64,000 bases of DNA from Arthrobacter sp. MA-N2. GTDB lineage: Bacteria > Actinomycetota > Actinomycetes > Actinomycetales > Micrococcaceae. The stretch is taken from the NCBI RefSeq assembly GCF_000517125.1, contig NZ_KI912157.1:216979-280978 (forward strand), given 5' to 3'. The notes under the pieces are model-generated. The model was not told the DNA's origin and did no database searches. It was given only the letters and a program-made list of their open reading frames with translations. This document shows, piece after piece, positions 25,863-34,604 of this stretch. Both the position numbers and the translations under genes were made by a program. Numbering within the stretch: the stretch's first letter is position 1; every line of letters begins with the position of its first letter.

Positions 25863-26438
25863 ATGACTGGAATGAAGATCGGCTACGCCCGTGTCTCAAC
25901 GAACGGCCAGGACCTGACCGCGCAACGAAACGCCCTCCTTGCCCTGGGTGTTGAAGAGAAGCAGATCTTTGTCGATCACGGACTTACAGGAGCTAACCGC
26001 CTGCGCCCTGGACTCCGCGAAGCGATGGCGGCATGCCGGGCCGGCGATACGCTCGTGGTGACCAAGCTCGACCGCCTGGCCCGCTCCCTTTCAGATGCTA
26101 GGGACATTGCCGATGAGCTGACGGCCAAAGGGGTTGTGCTTAGTCTCGGCGGCAGCACCCACGATCCGACTGACCCGGTAGGCCGCCTGCTGTTCAATGT
26201 CCTGGGAATGGTGGCCGAGTTTGAGGCGGATCTGATCCGGGCGCGCACCCGCGAGGGCATGGCAGTCGCAAAGGCCAAGGGGCGGCTGAAGGGCAAGCAG
26301 CCAAAATTATCCAAGACGCAGCGGAAGCATCTTCTGACGCTGCACGGTGCGGGCGCGCATACTCAGGCCGAACTGGCCGAACTGTTCCGGGTGTCACGAA
26401 CGACTGTGTACCGCGAGCTCCAAAGGCGCACCATCTGA
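25863..26438 (+). CDS. Serine recombinase (DNA invertase/resolvase)
   Basis: A 191-residue serine recombinase from ATG 25863 (MTGMKIGYARVS); ATG 25872 is an equally good start. It has VVTKLDRLARSLSDAR, EFEADLIRARTREGM, and a C-terminal helix-turn-helix (QAELAELFRVSRTTVYREL). It belongs to the TnpR/Pin group. The IS30 element ends 26 bases before the start, so its original promoter is probably gone. Leader copy B begins about 130 bases downstream. Confidence 0.87.
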   Translation: MTGMKIGYARVSTNGQDLTAQRNALLALGVEEKQIFVDHGLTGANRLRPGLREAMAACRAGDTLVVTKLDRLARSLSDARDIADELTAKGVVLSLGGSTHDPTDPVGRLLFNVLGMVAEFEADLIRARTREGMAVAKAKGRLKGKQPKLSKTQRKHLLTLHGAGAHTQAELAELFRVSRTTVYRELQRRTI

Positions 26439-26567
26439 AGTGCGATGCGGCGCCACCGGCAGGCCCGTGCTGCACGCGAGAGCACCACAGTCTGGCCCGG
26501 AACCCAGGCGCTGCCTGAAGACTCCGGTTTCTGGGGCTCGCTTGGCTGACGTCCAGGGTTACTGCAC

Positions 26568-26873
26568 GGACCTCGCTTCGCTTGGGCTGTAGAAGCGTTT
26601 TCTGTTTTTGCTGCTGTCCTGTGGATCGTACGTGCCCGCTCCACCGGCTCAACCGTCCTGCGGACGGCTGTGCAGCCGATGCCTTGTGTCGGCGCTTCGC
26701 TGATTTCCTCCACAACCCATCCGCTGCTTGCCCTTTGGGTTGCCCCGCCTCCGTCGGCCACAGCTACGCGCTGCTCCGCCAGCAGGCAAAAACAACCCGG
26801 GGGAGAGGGAATGCTGGCCGGTCACCACAGCCGCCCCCGCCCACCGGATCCTCAGCAAAGGACGAGAGAAACC
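26568..26873 (+). ncRNA. Structured leader element, copy B (dprA leader)
   Basis: The copy opens with the hairpin CGCTTC (26574-26579) and GAAGCG (26592-26597), then a T-rich run. It has CCGTCC/GGACGG (26653-26667) where other copies have GCCCC/GGGGC. The variable stem is TTGTG (26684-26688) with CACAA (26711-26715). The conserved GCTGGCCGGTCACC at 26813-26826 lies 47 bases before the dprA ATG, which has CAAAGGA as ribosome binding site. Confidence 0.8.
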
Positions 26874-27690
26874 ATGAACGATCGCATTGCACGCGCAGCC
26901 CTGACCCGACTCTTCGAACCCGGCGACCGTGTCGGCCGCGCCCTCGTGGGCAGGCTCGGCGCTTACGCCGCGCTGAGGCTCGCCACCGGCGCGCAGCCCG
27001 TACACGCCATCCCTGAGGCCACCGTCGAAGAAATGTCAGAAGCGTTGAGACGGTGGGCTCCGAGGGTACCGGAGCTCGACGCCGAGAAGGACCTGGCCAC
27101 CATCGAACGCCTGGGCGGCGGGTTCCTCATCCCGGGAGATGAACACTGGCCGGAAGGCCTGGACGACCTGCCCGACGCCCCGTACGGGCTGTGGTACCGG
27201 GGCAACATCGACAACGGCATCCCGGCGCCTTCGAAGTGTGCGGCCCTCACCGGATCCCGGGACTCGACCAGCTACGGCGCCTCCGTTACAGGAGATATGG
27301 CCTACGGGTTGGCCCAACGTGGAATCTGTGTGATCTCAGGGCTGGCCTACGGCATCGATGCCCACGCGCACTGGGCCGCGTTGGCCGGAAGCAAGGGAGA
27401 AGGACCGGCGACCCTCGCGGTACTGGCCGGAGGCCTTGACCGGGACTACCCGTCCGGCAACGCGGACCTCGCCGCCGCGATCCGCAGCAACGGCCTGACC
27501 CTCTCAGAGCTCCCGCCAGGTTCCGCCCCGACCCGGCACAGATTCCTGCAGAGAAACCGCATCATCGCCGCCCTCGCCGGGGCGACCTGTGTCGTGGAAG
27601 CCCGCTGGCGCTCAGGGGCGCTGAACACCGCCCACCACGCCGAAACCATTGCCCGGCATGTCGCGGCCGTCCCCGGGAGCGTCCACAGCG
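26874..27690 (+). pseudogene. dprA: dprA-like gene, 5' part (split by Tn554-like element)
   Basis: The first 272 codons of a DprA/Smf-like protein. The Rossmann-type core shows SRDSTSYGASVTGDMAYG, VISGLAYGIDAHAHWAAL, AVLAGGLDRDYPSGN and FLQRNRIIAALAG, then stops being DprA-like after HVAAVPGSVHS at the transposon core ACAGCG. Joining to 32170-32261 restores SANSAGCHRLLKEGAAVLVS and a 302-residue protein with no winged-helix extension. DprA protects single-stranded DNA and loads RecA in transformation; on plasmids it may act on incoming strands. As it stands a truncated protein with 11 foreign residues would be made, so it is probably inactive. It follows leader copy B. Confidence 0.85.
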
Positions 27691-27840
27691 TTATCTGTGT
27701 GCTGTCAACTGTTCTGCGCTAGATTCCGTGGTTTTGTTGTGTCAACGACGTCCACGACTTGGTGTGTTTTCAGTGGTGGTTCCGGTCAGCGTTCGTCGGG
27801 AGGATCTTGCCGGATCCGGAATGCAACCCAGAGGCCCAGG

Positions 27841-28437
27841 TTAGGTGGGTTTCGGGGCGTCGCCGAACCGGATGTTGGTGACGTTTGATGGTTGGCCTGT
27901 GAGCTCGCGCAGTGCGGTGCGTTCGATCGTGAGGTCGTCTTCGAGGGCGCGGACGGTTTCCCGCAGTTGGGCGACTGCCCGGGACAGGTCGGTGTTGTTG
28001 GCGATGAGCCGGTCGATCTCTTGGCCGCGTTGTTCGTAGAGTTGCCGGAGCCGTTTCTCGTCACGTAGTTCTATCTGCGCTGCCAGTCCCGCGTCGAGTT
28101 TTAGGTTCAGTTCACGGATGTGGCCTTTGAGTCGTTTGATGATCTCGTGCGCGTTGACCAGATCAGCTGCCCGGGCAGCCCGCAGCGGCGGATCTTCGAG
28201 ACCGGTTTGTGTTTTTTGGTGGCGGCGGAGAGCGTCCACGAGGTCTGGTTGGCTGTATAGGTATTGGCGGCTCACCCCGGCGGCCGCGGCCAGGGTGGAG
28301 ATGGTGAGTGAGTGTCCGCGGTCCGCGGCGATTCTCAGCGCTGCCGCGACGTCTTGGTGTTTGCGGGCCGAGGTCTGCGCGCGTGCCCGGGCCAGTGCAG
28401 CGGCGTTTCCCTTGGCCGGGGTGTGGCCGGTGGTCAT
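27841..28437 (-). CDS. tnpC: TnpC-like accessory protein (DUF6262)
   Basis: A 198-residue protein starting at ATG 28437, overlapping the tnpB stop by ATGA. A longer frame that runs back through tnpB is spurious. It begins MTTGHTPAKGNAAALARARA, has a helix-turn-helix-like stretch (TISTLAAAAGVSRQYLYSQ) and then a long coiled coil with Arg/Glu/Leu heptads. This matches DUF6262, the actinobacterial counterpart of Tn554 TnpC, which helps orient or regulate transposition. It is the third gene of the operon. Confidence 0.82.
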   Translation of the reverse strand: MTTGHTPAKGNAAALARARAQTSARKHQDVAAALRIAADRGHSLTISTLAAAAGVSRQYLYSQPDLVDALRRHQKTQTGLEDPPLRAARAADLVNAHEIIKRLKGHIRELNLKLDAGLAAQIELRDEKRLRQLYEQRGQEIDRLIANNTDLSRAVAQLRETVRALEDDLTIERTALRELTGQPSNVTNIRFGDAPKPT

Positions 28438-30896
28438 AGTTCTCTCAGCTCGATCGGTTTGTTGGCCAGTGCGGCGCTGCGGGCGCGGCGCATGACTTCG
28501 GACATGGTGTCGATTTCGCGGCGTTGTTCGGGCGGGAGCTGTTCGAGGCGTGCGCGCATGGTTGCCAGCACTTTTTCGTAGTCGGTGATCAGGCCGCGTT
28601 GGGCGTTGAGGAGGTAGGTGGCGGTGTCGGATGCTTCGGCGATGCGCAGCTGGGATCGGAGTTTCAGGATTTCCTTTTCGATCTCGGGGATGTGTGAGGG
28701 GTTGGGGCGGAAGAACCCGCAGCCGGCGCACTGATACCGGAGCTGGCATGCGGTGCCCCCGGCGGCGACGTTGGATGGTTCTGCGCAGTCTCCGTAGGGG
28801 ACCGGGGTGATTTTCAGTTGCACTCGTCCGTTACCGATCCCGATCTGGTGGCCGTGACGGTCGTGGGCCAGGGGTGCGAGGGTGCTCACTGCCTGGCGGC
28901 GGCGTTTTGAACTGACCTGGTAGTAGCCCATCGTGGTTGCCATGGAGACGTGGTCCATGAGCTGGCGCAGCACGTCCGGGTCGGTTCCGTTGTCCGCGTG
29001 CCGCTGCGCGTAGGCGCGGCGGAAGTCATATGGTTGGACGCTGGCGAGGTCGAAGTCGACTGTGTTCCCGTCGGGGTCCAGCACGGGACCGGGAACGGGC
29101 GGGAGCGACTCGGCGAACGTGTGCAGGATCCGGGCCAGGTATGTCTCGCCGATGTGTGGGATGTTCTCGTCCTTCAGCCGGCGCCGGCCTGTCGGGAACA
29201 GGAAGGAGGCCCGGATGCCGAGTTCTTCCCGGACTCCTTCCCAGCGGCGGATCGATTCCACGACCGGTGTTTCGACCGGGAGCTCTTTGATGGCTCCTCC
29301 GGTTTTGTGGGCGGTGTAGCGCAGCAGCCAGCCGCCGTGTCGGTCCTGTCGGAGGCAGTCTGTGCCCAGAGAGGTGATCTCGCCCGGCCGTCGTCCGGTT
29401 TCCATCAATAGCTCCAGCACGCACCGATACATTTTGGTGTGCCGGCCGACGTTCATTTGACCTGTGTGGTTGCGCAGGTGCTCGATCACCGCGGCAGGGG
29501 TGACCCTGTCGTTTTCGACTCTTTGGTCGTTCCGGTCCCGCCGTGTCGTTCTCTTATGGCCTGCGTAGTTCTGTGCGAAGCTTTCCGGGATCTGCCTCCA
29601 GGTACCCAGCCGTCTGGCGGTCCGGCAAAGCTCCCACCACACAGCATGGCTTGTTTGTGAGGCCCTGACGGGCCAGCGGGCCTCGAAGCGGGTTGAGATG
29701 GCCGCCATGTCCTGGTAGGCCAGCCGGGTTGGGTCGATGCCTGCGTCGCTGCGTTTGGCACGGAGCACCGCGGAGGCCTCGACGCAGGCGGCGAAGCACC
29801 GCTGGACGCGGGTTCGGGGCTCCAACGTTGACCCGAGCCACTCACGGAAAGCCGCGGCGAGCCATGGCTGGGAGATTTCCTTCATGTCCAGCGGGGCCCC
29901 GGCAAGGTCGGCGTTGGGGTGCGAGTTCGTCACCCGCAGCGGGAGGTCCTGCAAGTAGATGAGATCCTCCTGCAGCGACTCATACCCGGTGAACCTCCGT
30001 AGGGCCTTCTCCAAGACCAGGATCCCGACCGACCGGACTCCCTTGAGCCGTGTGGCGTGCTCGTGCGTGCGGAAACACTCCAGCAGATTGGTGTGCTCGT
30101 CGTGGCGGGCGTCGTTGATAAACGGCCGCAGCTTGTTCACTCCCAGCCTCCCGTGACCGCGGGTCGAGTACTGCTGAAGGACGAACAGCAGCTCGGTGCG
30201 CATCGGCTCCGGCAAGGACCGCAACGGCAACTGATGGCGTTCCAGGACACTGTCGGATCCGATGAACCCTGTCACGGTGAGCTCGGGATCCAGCCGCTGC
30301 GCCGCCCGCAGCCCGGAGTCGTGATAGTCGCAGAGCCCGCTCCCCAGGGGTGTGGAGAACACCCGGTCACAGCCCTGCACCGGGCATGGCACCGAGGGGT
30401 GGGCCACTTTCCCTCGCCGGTCGGTGATGAACGCCGCCAGCATCTCATCGGTGATCGGCAGGTCCCGGGCTTTGCAGCTCTTGGTGAACCGGTAGTAGTG
30501 CGATGGGCAGAGTCCACGGGTCGTCTGCGCCCGCCCGCATCGGCGGCCTGTCTCGTCGTGAACCCCACACAGCGTGAAGCCCCGCGTTGACCGCCCTTCC
30601 AGAGGATCCGCTTTAGGCCGGGTTTGGGCGTATTCCTCGACTGGTAATCCTTCCGCCCTTGCCCTTCGCACGCACGATTGGCAAAACGCCACGCGGGCGG
30701 CCGGGTTGGTGCAGCCGGGGCGGTCACAGACTTTGAAATCGTTGAGTTCGTTGAACGGGTCGATCGTCAACACGCCGCGGCCCGGGTCCCAGGAACCGAC
30801 GGCCCAGTCATCGCTGAGCATCCCGGCCAGAAACTCGCGCCATCCGGTGCCGGCACCGCATGGCGACGGAGTCAGTTCCTGCGCAACGGCGCTCAT
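28434..30896 (-). CDS. tnpB: TnpB-like tyrosine recombinase with zinc-finger N-terminus
   Basis: An 820-residue recombinase starting at ATG 30896, overlapping the tnpA stop by ATGA. The N-terminal 200 residues contain several Cys/His clusters (CDRPGCTNPA, CQSCVRRA, CGRAQTTRGLCPSHY, CPVQGCDRVF, LCDYH), probably zinc-binding. The C-terminal catalytic part shows METGRRPGEITSL, YDFRRAYAQRHADNG (Tyr in place of the usual His) and LMDHVSMATTMGYY with the likely nucleophilic Tyr. A CQLRYQCAGCGFF knuckle and a coiled coil follow. In Tn554 both TnpA and TnpB are needed for strand exchange. Confidence 0.85.
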   Translation of the reverse strand: MSAVAQELTPSPCGAGTGWREFLAGMLSDDWAVGSWDPGRGVLTIDPFNELNDFKVCDRPGCTNPAARVAFCQSCVRRARAEGLPVEEYAQTRPKADPLEGRSTRGFTLCGVHDETGRRCGRAQTTRGLCPSHYYRFTKSCKARDLPITDEMLAAFITDRRGKVAHPSVPCPVQGCDRVFSTPLGSGLCDYHDSGLRAAQRLDPELTVTGFIGSDSVLERHQLPLRSLPEPMRTELLFVLQQYSTRGHGRLGVNKLRPFINDARHDEHTNLLECFRTHEHATRLKGVRSVGILVLEKALRRFTGYESLQEDLIYLQDLPLRVTNSHPNADLAGAPLDMKEISQPWLAAAFREWLGSTLEPRTRVQRCFAACVEASAVLRAKRSDAGIDPTRLAYQDMAAISTRFEARWPVRASQTSHAVWWELCRTARRLGTWRQIPESFAQNYAGHKRTTRRDRNDQRVENDRVTPAAVIEHLRNHTGQMNVGRHTKMYRCVLELLMETGRRPGEITSLGTDCLRQDRHGGWLLRYTAHKTGGAIKELPVETPVVESIRRWEGVREELGIRASFLFPTGRRRLKDENIPHIGETYLARILHTFAESLPPVPGPVLDPDGNTVDFDLASVQPYDFRRAYAQRHADNGTDPDVLRQLMDHVSMATTMGYYQVSSKRRRQAVSTLAPLAHDRHGHQIGIGNGRVQLKITPVPYGDCAEPSNVAAGGTACQLRYQCAGCGFFRPNPSHIPEIEKEILKLRSQLRIAEASDTATYLLNAQRGLITDYEKVLATMRARLEQLPPEQRREIDTMSEVMRRARSAALANKPIELREL

Positions 30897-32056
30897 GCGC
30901 CCGCCGCCGGGAATTGCGGGAACTGGACTGCCGGGTTGGCGACCGCCGCCCGCAGCGACTCCTCGGAGGCGTGCGTGTAGATCAGCGTTGAAGCGATCGA
31001 CCGGTGACCGAGCAGCACCCGTACGACGTCAAGATCGATGGGGTCGCCCTCCAGCCCGCGCAACCAGATCGTCGCCCTCGTGTGCCTCAGCACATGCGGA
31101 CGGATCTTGAACCCCAGAAGCTTCGATAACCGCCTGAACAAGTCCACCACCCTCGCGTAACTCAGCGCCTGTCCCGCCGTCGGCCCTTCCAGGGCGACGA
31201 AAACGTTCCGACCCCGGTCATCACCAACACGGCCGATCCGCTCCCGCAGCGCCTCCTGGTAAGAGAACGCGAGCTCCGCAGGCAACGGGACCACCCGCAG
31301 GGACTTGGCACGTGCCCCGTTCGCCGAACGGTTGCGCACCACATGAACATGAGGACCCCTGATCTCGCAGCCGTGCGGCCGATTGTTCGCCAGCAAGTGC
31401 AGATCCTCCCGGAACAACGACAACGCCTCACCCACACGCAACCCTGCGAAGTAGAGCAACTCCACCAAGAACCGGTCCCGTGGACGCAACGACAGCGCCA
31501 GCAACGCCCGTCGGTCCGCTGCCTCCGACAACCACGCGGGCGTCCTCGGCACCTCCACCGACCTGACCCGCAGCTCCTTCGCGGCAACACTGCGCGTCCG
31601 GCCGCGTTCCCCACCCCGAGGACCAGGCCGAACGAACTGCTCCTCCGACAAACGGGCCACCAGCTCCTTTGGGACCAGACCCTCATTCGCCGCCCACCGG
31701 TAGAACTCGACCACCGCAACCAGCCACGCCCCGACCGTCGAGGGACGTCTAAGCGTCGCCACCCCTGCTCCATGTTGCACGGGAGTTACTGACAGATGGT
31801 TCTTCCACCGCACCATCGCCGAGGGCCTGGCTTGGGTCCACGCCAGCCCCTGAGCCGGAAGCCAGCTCAGGAACCCCGCGATCCTCAGACCGTAGTTGCG
31901 CACCGTGTTCGGCGAAGCGCCGGACTCAACCAAAGACAGCAACCAGTCACACGCCCCCGGATGAATCACCCCGCTCCGCCGGTCGAACACGACGGCCAGG
32001 TCCACTCCCGAAGTGGACCGCACCCAACGAAACCCGAACGCTCCAGGGGCAATCAT
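30893..32056 (-). CDS. tnpA: TnpA-like tyrosine recombinase
   Basis: A 387-residue tyrosine recombinase with all catalytic residues: FAGLRVGEALSL, HVLRHTRATIWL and LLGHRSIASTLIYTHAS with the nucleophilic Tyr. The N-terminal 150 residues form the core-binding helices (SPNTVRNYGLRIAGFLSWL). It starts at ATG 32056, about 100 bases inside the right end of the element, and is the first gene of an operon in which every junction overlaps by four bases. It should cut at the ACAGCG core together with TnpB. Confidence 0.88.
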   Translation of the reverse strand: MIAPGAFGFRWVRSTSGVDLAVVFDRRSGVIHPGACDWLLSLVESGASPNTVRNYGLRIAGFLSWLPAQGLAWTQARPSAMVRWKNHLSVTPVQHGAGVATLRRPSTVGAWLVAVVEFYRWAANEGLVPKELVARLSEEQFVRPGPRGGERGRTRSVAAKELRVRSVEVPRTPAWLSEAADRRALLALSLRPRDRFLVELLYFAGLRVGEALSLFREDLHLLANNRPHGCEIRGPHVHVVRNRSANGARAKSLRVVPLPAELAFSYQEALRERIGRVGDDRGRNVFVALEGPTAGQALSYARVVDLFRRLSKLLGFKIRPHVLRHTRATIWLRGLEGDPIDLDVVRVLLGHRSIASTLIYTHASEESLRAAVANPAVQFPQFPAAGA

Positions 32057-32169
32057 GGGAGCACCCTATGGGCAGCCACTGACAACGAAACTGACGTGTC
32101 CACCACAAAGAAAAACCAACCAATAACTGACAATCGAAGACGCTGCTCCATGACTACAGATAAACAGCG

Positions 32170-32261
32170 CCAACTCCGCAGGATGCCACCGGCTTCTAAA
32201 AGAAGGCGCGGCGGTGCTGGTCTCCGATGCAGCCGAACTGGCCGAACTCCTCGCAGAATAG
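32170..32261 (+). pseudogene. dprA: dprA-like gene, 3' part
   Basis: Directly after the right core, the frame reads ANSAGCHRLLKEGAAVLVS and ends DAAELAELLAE with TAG at 32259-32261. This is the standard end of the DprA Rossmann domain. The reading phase fits the 5' part exactly when the element is removed, with codon GCC rebuilt from G 27690 and CC 32170-32171. It has no start of its own. Confidence 0.85.
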
Positions 32262-32270
32262 CCCCTTCAA

Positions 32271-32298
32271 GTGGCCGCCCCGTCGCCGGGGCGGCCAC
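32271..32298 (+). terminator. Hairpin after dprA
   Basis: GTGGCCGCCCCG and CGGGGCGGCCAC form a perfect 12-base stem around TCGC, nine bases after the dprA stop. It lacks a U-tract, as is common for actinobacterial terminators. Confidence 0.65.
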
Positions 32299-32429
32299 CG
32301 CTGGCGGTCTGCCGTCGTGGCCGGCCTGCGCTGGGGGTCGGCGTAGTCGGACCGCCATTCGCACACTTACTGCCGGCGACCGGGGCCGCGCGGCCGCCGA
32401 AGCCAGGGACGCCGAAAGAAGACCAGGGG

Positions 32430-32824
32430 TGCTGATGGAAGGGTTCGCAGGGCTCACCAGGAAAGGGCGTCCGCTGGCGCGGCCGGCTGTGGGGCCAGCG
32501 CCGGCTCCGCAGGGCTCCGCCGCCCCTGGCCCTGTTCTGTCTACGACGTTTTGGCTGCTGTCCTGACGGATTGTACGTGTCCGCTCCGGCCCGTCTAGCC
32601 CCTCCTTCGTCGGGGCCTGCGGTGAGGAATTCTTCGACGGCGCTCCTTCGTCGCTGATTCCCTTACGAAGATTTCCGCCCCTTGCCCTGCTGGTAGACAG
32701 GCCTCCGTCGGCCACAGCTCCGCAAGCTTCGCCAGCAGCCAAAACAACGGGGGAGAAGGGGAAGCTGGCCGGTCACCACGAGCCGCCCCACCCACCTAAA
32801 TCCTCAGCAAAGGACATAAACACC
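32430..32824 (+). ncRNA. Structured leader element, copy C (DUF4192 leader)
   Basis: The copy shares GCGTCCGCTGGCGCGGCCGG with copy A and GGATTGTACGTGTCCGCTCC with copy D. A GTC-TAC-GAC hairpin is followed by GTTTT. The variable stem is TCTTCG (32631-32636) with CGAAGA (32666-32671). GCTGGCCGGTCACC at 32764-32777 lies 47 bases before the start codon, which has CAAAGGA as ribosome binding site. Confidence 0.8.
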
Positions 32825-33850
32825 ATGAACGACGCCATCCGCATCTCCAGCCCCGCCGACATTCTCGGTTTCATCCCGCACTCCCTCGGGTTCGTACCGC
32901 GGGAATCCTTTGTGTTCCTGACCATGCGGGGCAAGACCCTGGGCGCGACCCTGCGCGTCGACGCCCCCGCGTTCGTCGAACCCGCCGGTTTCGCCCGCTC
33001 CATGGTGGACTACCTCGCATTGGACACACAGGCCACGGCGGTGCTGCTGGCCATCTACACAGCCAGCACCCCCGCACCCGGACAGCCCCGCCCCTTCTAC
33101 GACCACTTCGAGGCCGTCATCGAGGCGCTGGAAGGTGCGGGTACCCCTCTGCAGGACGCGTGGCTGGTCACCCCGTCGCACTGGCAAAACCTCCTGTGCG
33201 ACAGCGACGCCGGGTGCTGCCCGCCCGAACCGCTGGAGTCCATCACCGACGGGCAACTGAACGCGGAAATGGTATTCCGCGGCAGCAGCTACCAAAAGAC
33301 GCCCGGCACCAGCTACGCACCGTTTGCAGGACCGGCAGACAGGGAGGAACAAATCCGCCACGCGCTCCCGGGAGTGCTCGGCGCCGAGCTGAATCCCGGA
33401 CGGGAACTGTGGGCCGAGGCCCTGACCCGGGACGGCTGGACGGACCCGGCAACGGCAGTGGAGCTGCTCGCATGCTTCCAGCGCCCGGACCTGCGCGACA
33501 CCTTGTTCTGCAACGTCATCGACCCGGAACGGCCCGACGCCGAGGAAAGCGGGAACCTGCTCCTGGGGGAGGGCATCACCCCGGACTGGAACCGCGTGGA
33601 CCGGGCCCAGGAAACCGCCCGGGACCTCATCGACGCCGCGCCCGAAGGCTACCGGGCGCCCCTGCTGACCCTGATCGGATGGCTGGCATACCTCAAAGGC
33701 CAATCGTCCGTCGCCGCGGACCACTTCACCGCAGCCATGACGGACACACCCGGCTACCGGCTCGCGGAACTGATGGACCAGCTGGTCAGCAGGGGAACCA
33801 TCGCCCCGGTCGCGAAGAACCAGGACACCGCCTACAAGCGGCACCACTAA
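32825..33850 (+). CDS. DUF4192 family protein
   Basis: A 341-residue protein with the family start ISSPADILGFIPHSLGFVPR and ESFVFLTMRGKTLGATLRVD. A Gly/Pro-poor alpha/beta core and a helical C-terminal part follow (LTLIGWLAYLKGQSSVAADH, which resembles a TPR-like pair). DUF4192 occurs widely in actinobacterial chromosomes and plasmids, without a known function. The gene is intact, preceded by leader copy C with a CAAAGGA ribosome binding site, and followed by a GC-rich terminator. Its leader links it to dprA and parB. Confidence 0.85.
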   Translation: MNDAIRISSPADILGFIPHSLGFVPRESFVFLTMRGKTLGATLRVDAPAFVEPAGFARSMVDYLALDTQATAVLLAIYTASTPAPGQPRPFYDHFEAVIEALEGAGTPLQDAWLVTPSHWQNLLCDSDAGCCPPEPLESITDGQLNAEMVFRGSSYQKTPGTSYAPFAGPADREEQIRHALPGVLGAELNPGRELWAEALTRDGWTDPATAVELLACFQRPDLRDTLFCNVIDPERPDAEESGNLLLGEGITPDWNRVDRAQETARDLIDAAPEGYRAPLLTLIGWLAYLKGQSSVAADHFTAAMTDTPGYRLAELMDQLVSRGTIAPVAKNQDTAYKRHH

Positions 33851-33856
33851 ACAAAC

Positions 33857-33888
33857 GGGGGCCGGGCCGGGAAAACGGTCCGGCCCCC
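33857..33888 (+). terminator. Terminator of the DUF4192 gene
   Basis: GGGGGCCGGGCC and GGTCCGGCCCCC pair with one mismatch around a GGGAAAAC loop, six bases after the stop codon. No U-tract follows. Confidence 0.65.
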
Positions 33889-34022
33889 TGGGCGCGGTGG
33901 CGGCCTCCCCCGCATGCGCTCCTCCGGCCGCCGATGGCGCGACAGTGGTGGCAATCAGGTATGGCGTGGCCGGCAAGTGGGAGCCTGCAAAAAGAGGCCA
34001 CAGCCCCACGGACGCGAAGCGC

Positions 34023-34178
34023 TTAGACCACGGGTTCTGTCTCCCGGGCCTTATCCAGATCATAGGAACGCAACCCGTGCTTCACGCCGAGGCGAATGAT
34101 CCAATACAGCGCGACTGCAGCTAGGACCACAGGCCCAGCGACCACGACCACGCCGAGGACTATCGAAAGTATGTCCAA
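34023..34178 (-). CDS. Small single-span membrane protein (51 aa)
   Basis: I chose TTG 34178 because GGGGAAT lies four bases upstream; longer readings are Arg-rich and implausible. The 51 residues consist of a hydrophobic span (ILSIVLGVVVVAGPVVLAAVAL, shown as ILSIVLGVVVVAG and PVVLAAVALYWII) and a charged tail (GLRSYDLDKARETEPVV). It is probably a small inner-membrane protein of unknown role. It is divergent from the small gene at 34355. Confidence 0.55.
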   Translation of the reverse strand: MDILSIVLGVVVVAGPVVLAAVALYWIIRLGVKHGLRSYDLDKARETEPVV

Positions 34179-34354
34179 AGTAATTCCCCAAATGTGAGTC
34201 TTTGTGCAAAGCCTCTCACGGCGGTTGTCTATAGGAACATCTCCTCCGGCCACAGACCACGCTGCCGCGGGCGCAGCACCACACGCAGTAAACGGCCGAA
34301 TGCCCGGGCTACAGTGGAAACGAAGACGATCCACTACGAGCCTGGGGGCAGCAC

Positions 34355-34507
34355 ATGAGCCACGAATACATCCTGACGGACGAGGACGCAGCACCTGCCG
34401 GTGCCACCCATGCCCAGGACGTCCTCGAGCTCTCGATGTTGACCATGCCGCAGCCAGGCGCCCCCATCGTTGATATCTCCTGGGAGAAATCCCCGCTGGA
34501 CCTGTAA
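34355..34507 (+). CDS. Small acidic protein (50 aa)
   Basis: ATG 34355 opens a 50-residue frame (MSHEYILTDEDAAPAG..., ending VDISWEKSPLDL) with GGGGGCA upstream and a strong terminator 50 bases after its stop. It is acidic (about nine Asp/Glu and only one Lys) and has no membrane segment. I do not recognise it. Small acidic plasmid proteins can be anti-restriction DNA mimics, but nothing in the sequence proves that. It is directly upstream of leader copy D. Confidence 0.5.
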   Translation: MSHEYILTDEDAAPAGATHAQDVLELSMLTMPQPGAPIVDISWEKSPLDL

Positions 34508-34559
34508 GTTTCCTGCAGCGATGACGCTGCAGCACCGAGTTTCCTTTTGCTGAGGGAAA

Positions 34560-34597
34560 GCTGAGGCCGGCCCCACGGGGCCGGCCTCAGCCCTTTT
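34560..34597 (+). terminator. Strong intrinsic terminator
   Basis: GCTGAGGCCGGCCCC and GGGGCCGGCCTCAGC are perfect 15-base complements around AC, followed by CCTTTT. It isolates leader copy D from upstream transcription. Confidence 0.85.
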
Positions 34598-34604
34598 AAA
34601 CGCT

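Larger units (their letters stand above)
27691..32169 (-). mobile_element. Tn554-like transposon inserted in dprA
   Basis: Three overlapping genes, tnpA, tnpB and tnpC, fill the element. The core ACAGCG occurs at 27685-27690 and 32164-32169. Inside it TTATCTGT (27691-27698) faces its complement ACAGATAA (32156-32163). Removing 4479 bases rejoins dprA in frame. Tn554 likewise carries tnpABC, uses two tyrosine recombinases, and inserts at a preferred site with a 6-base core. No cargo is present. Confidence 0.88.
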
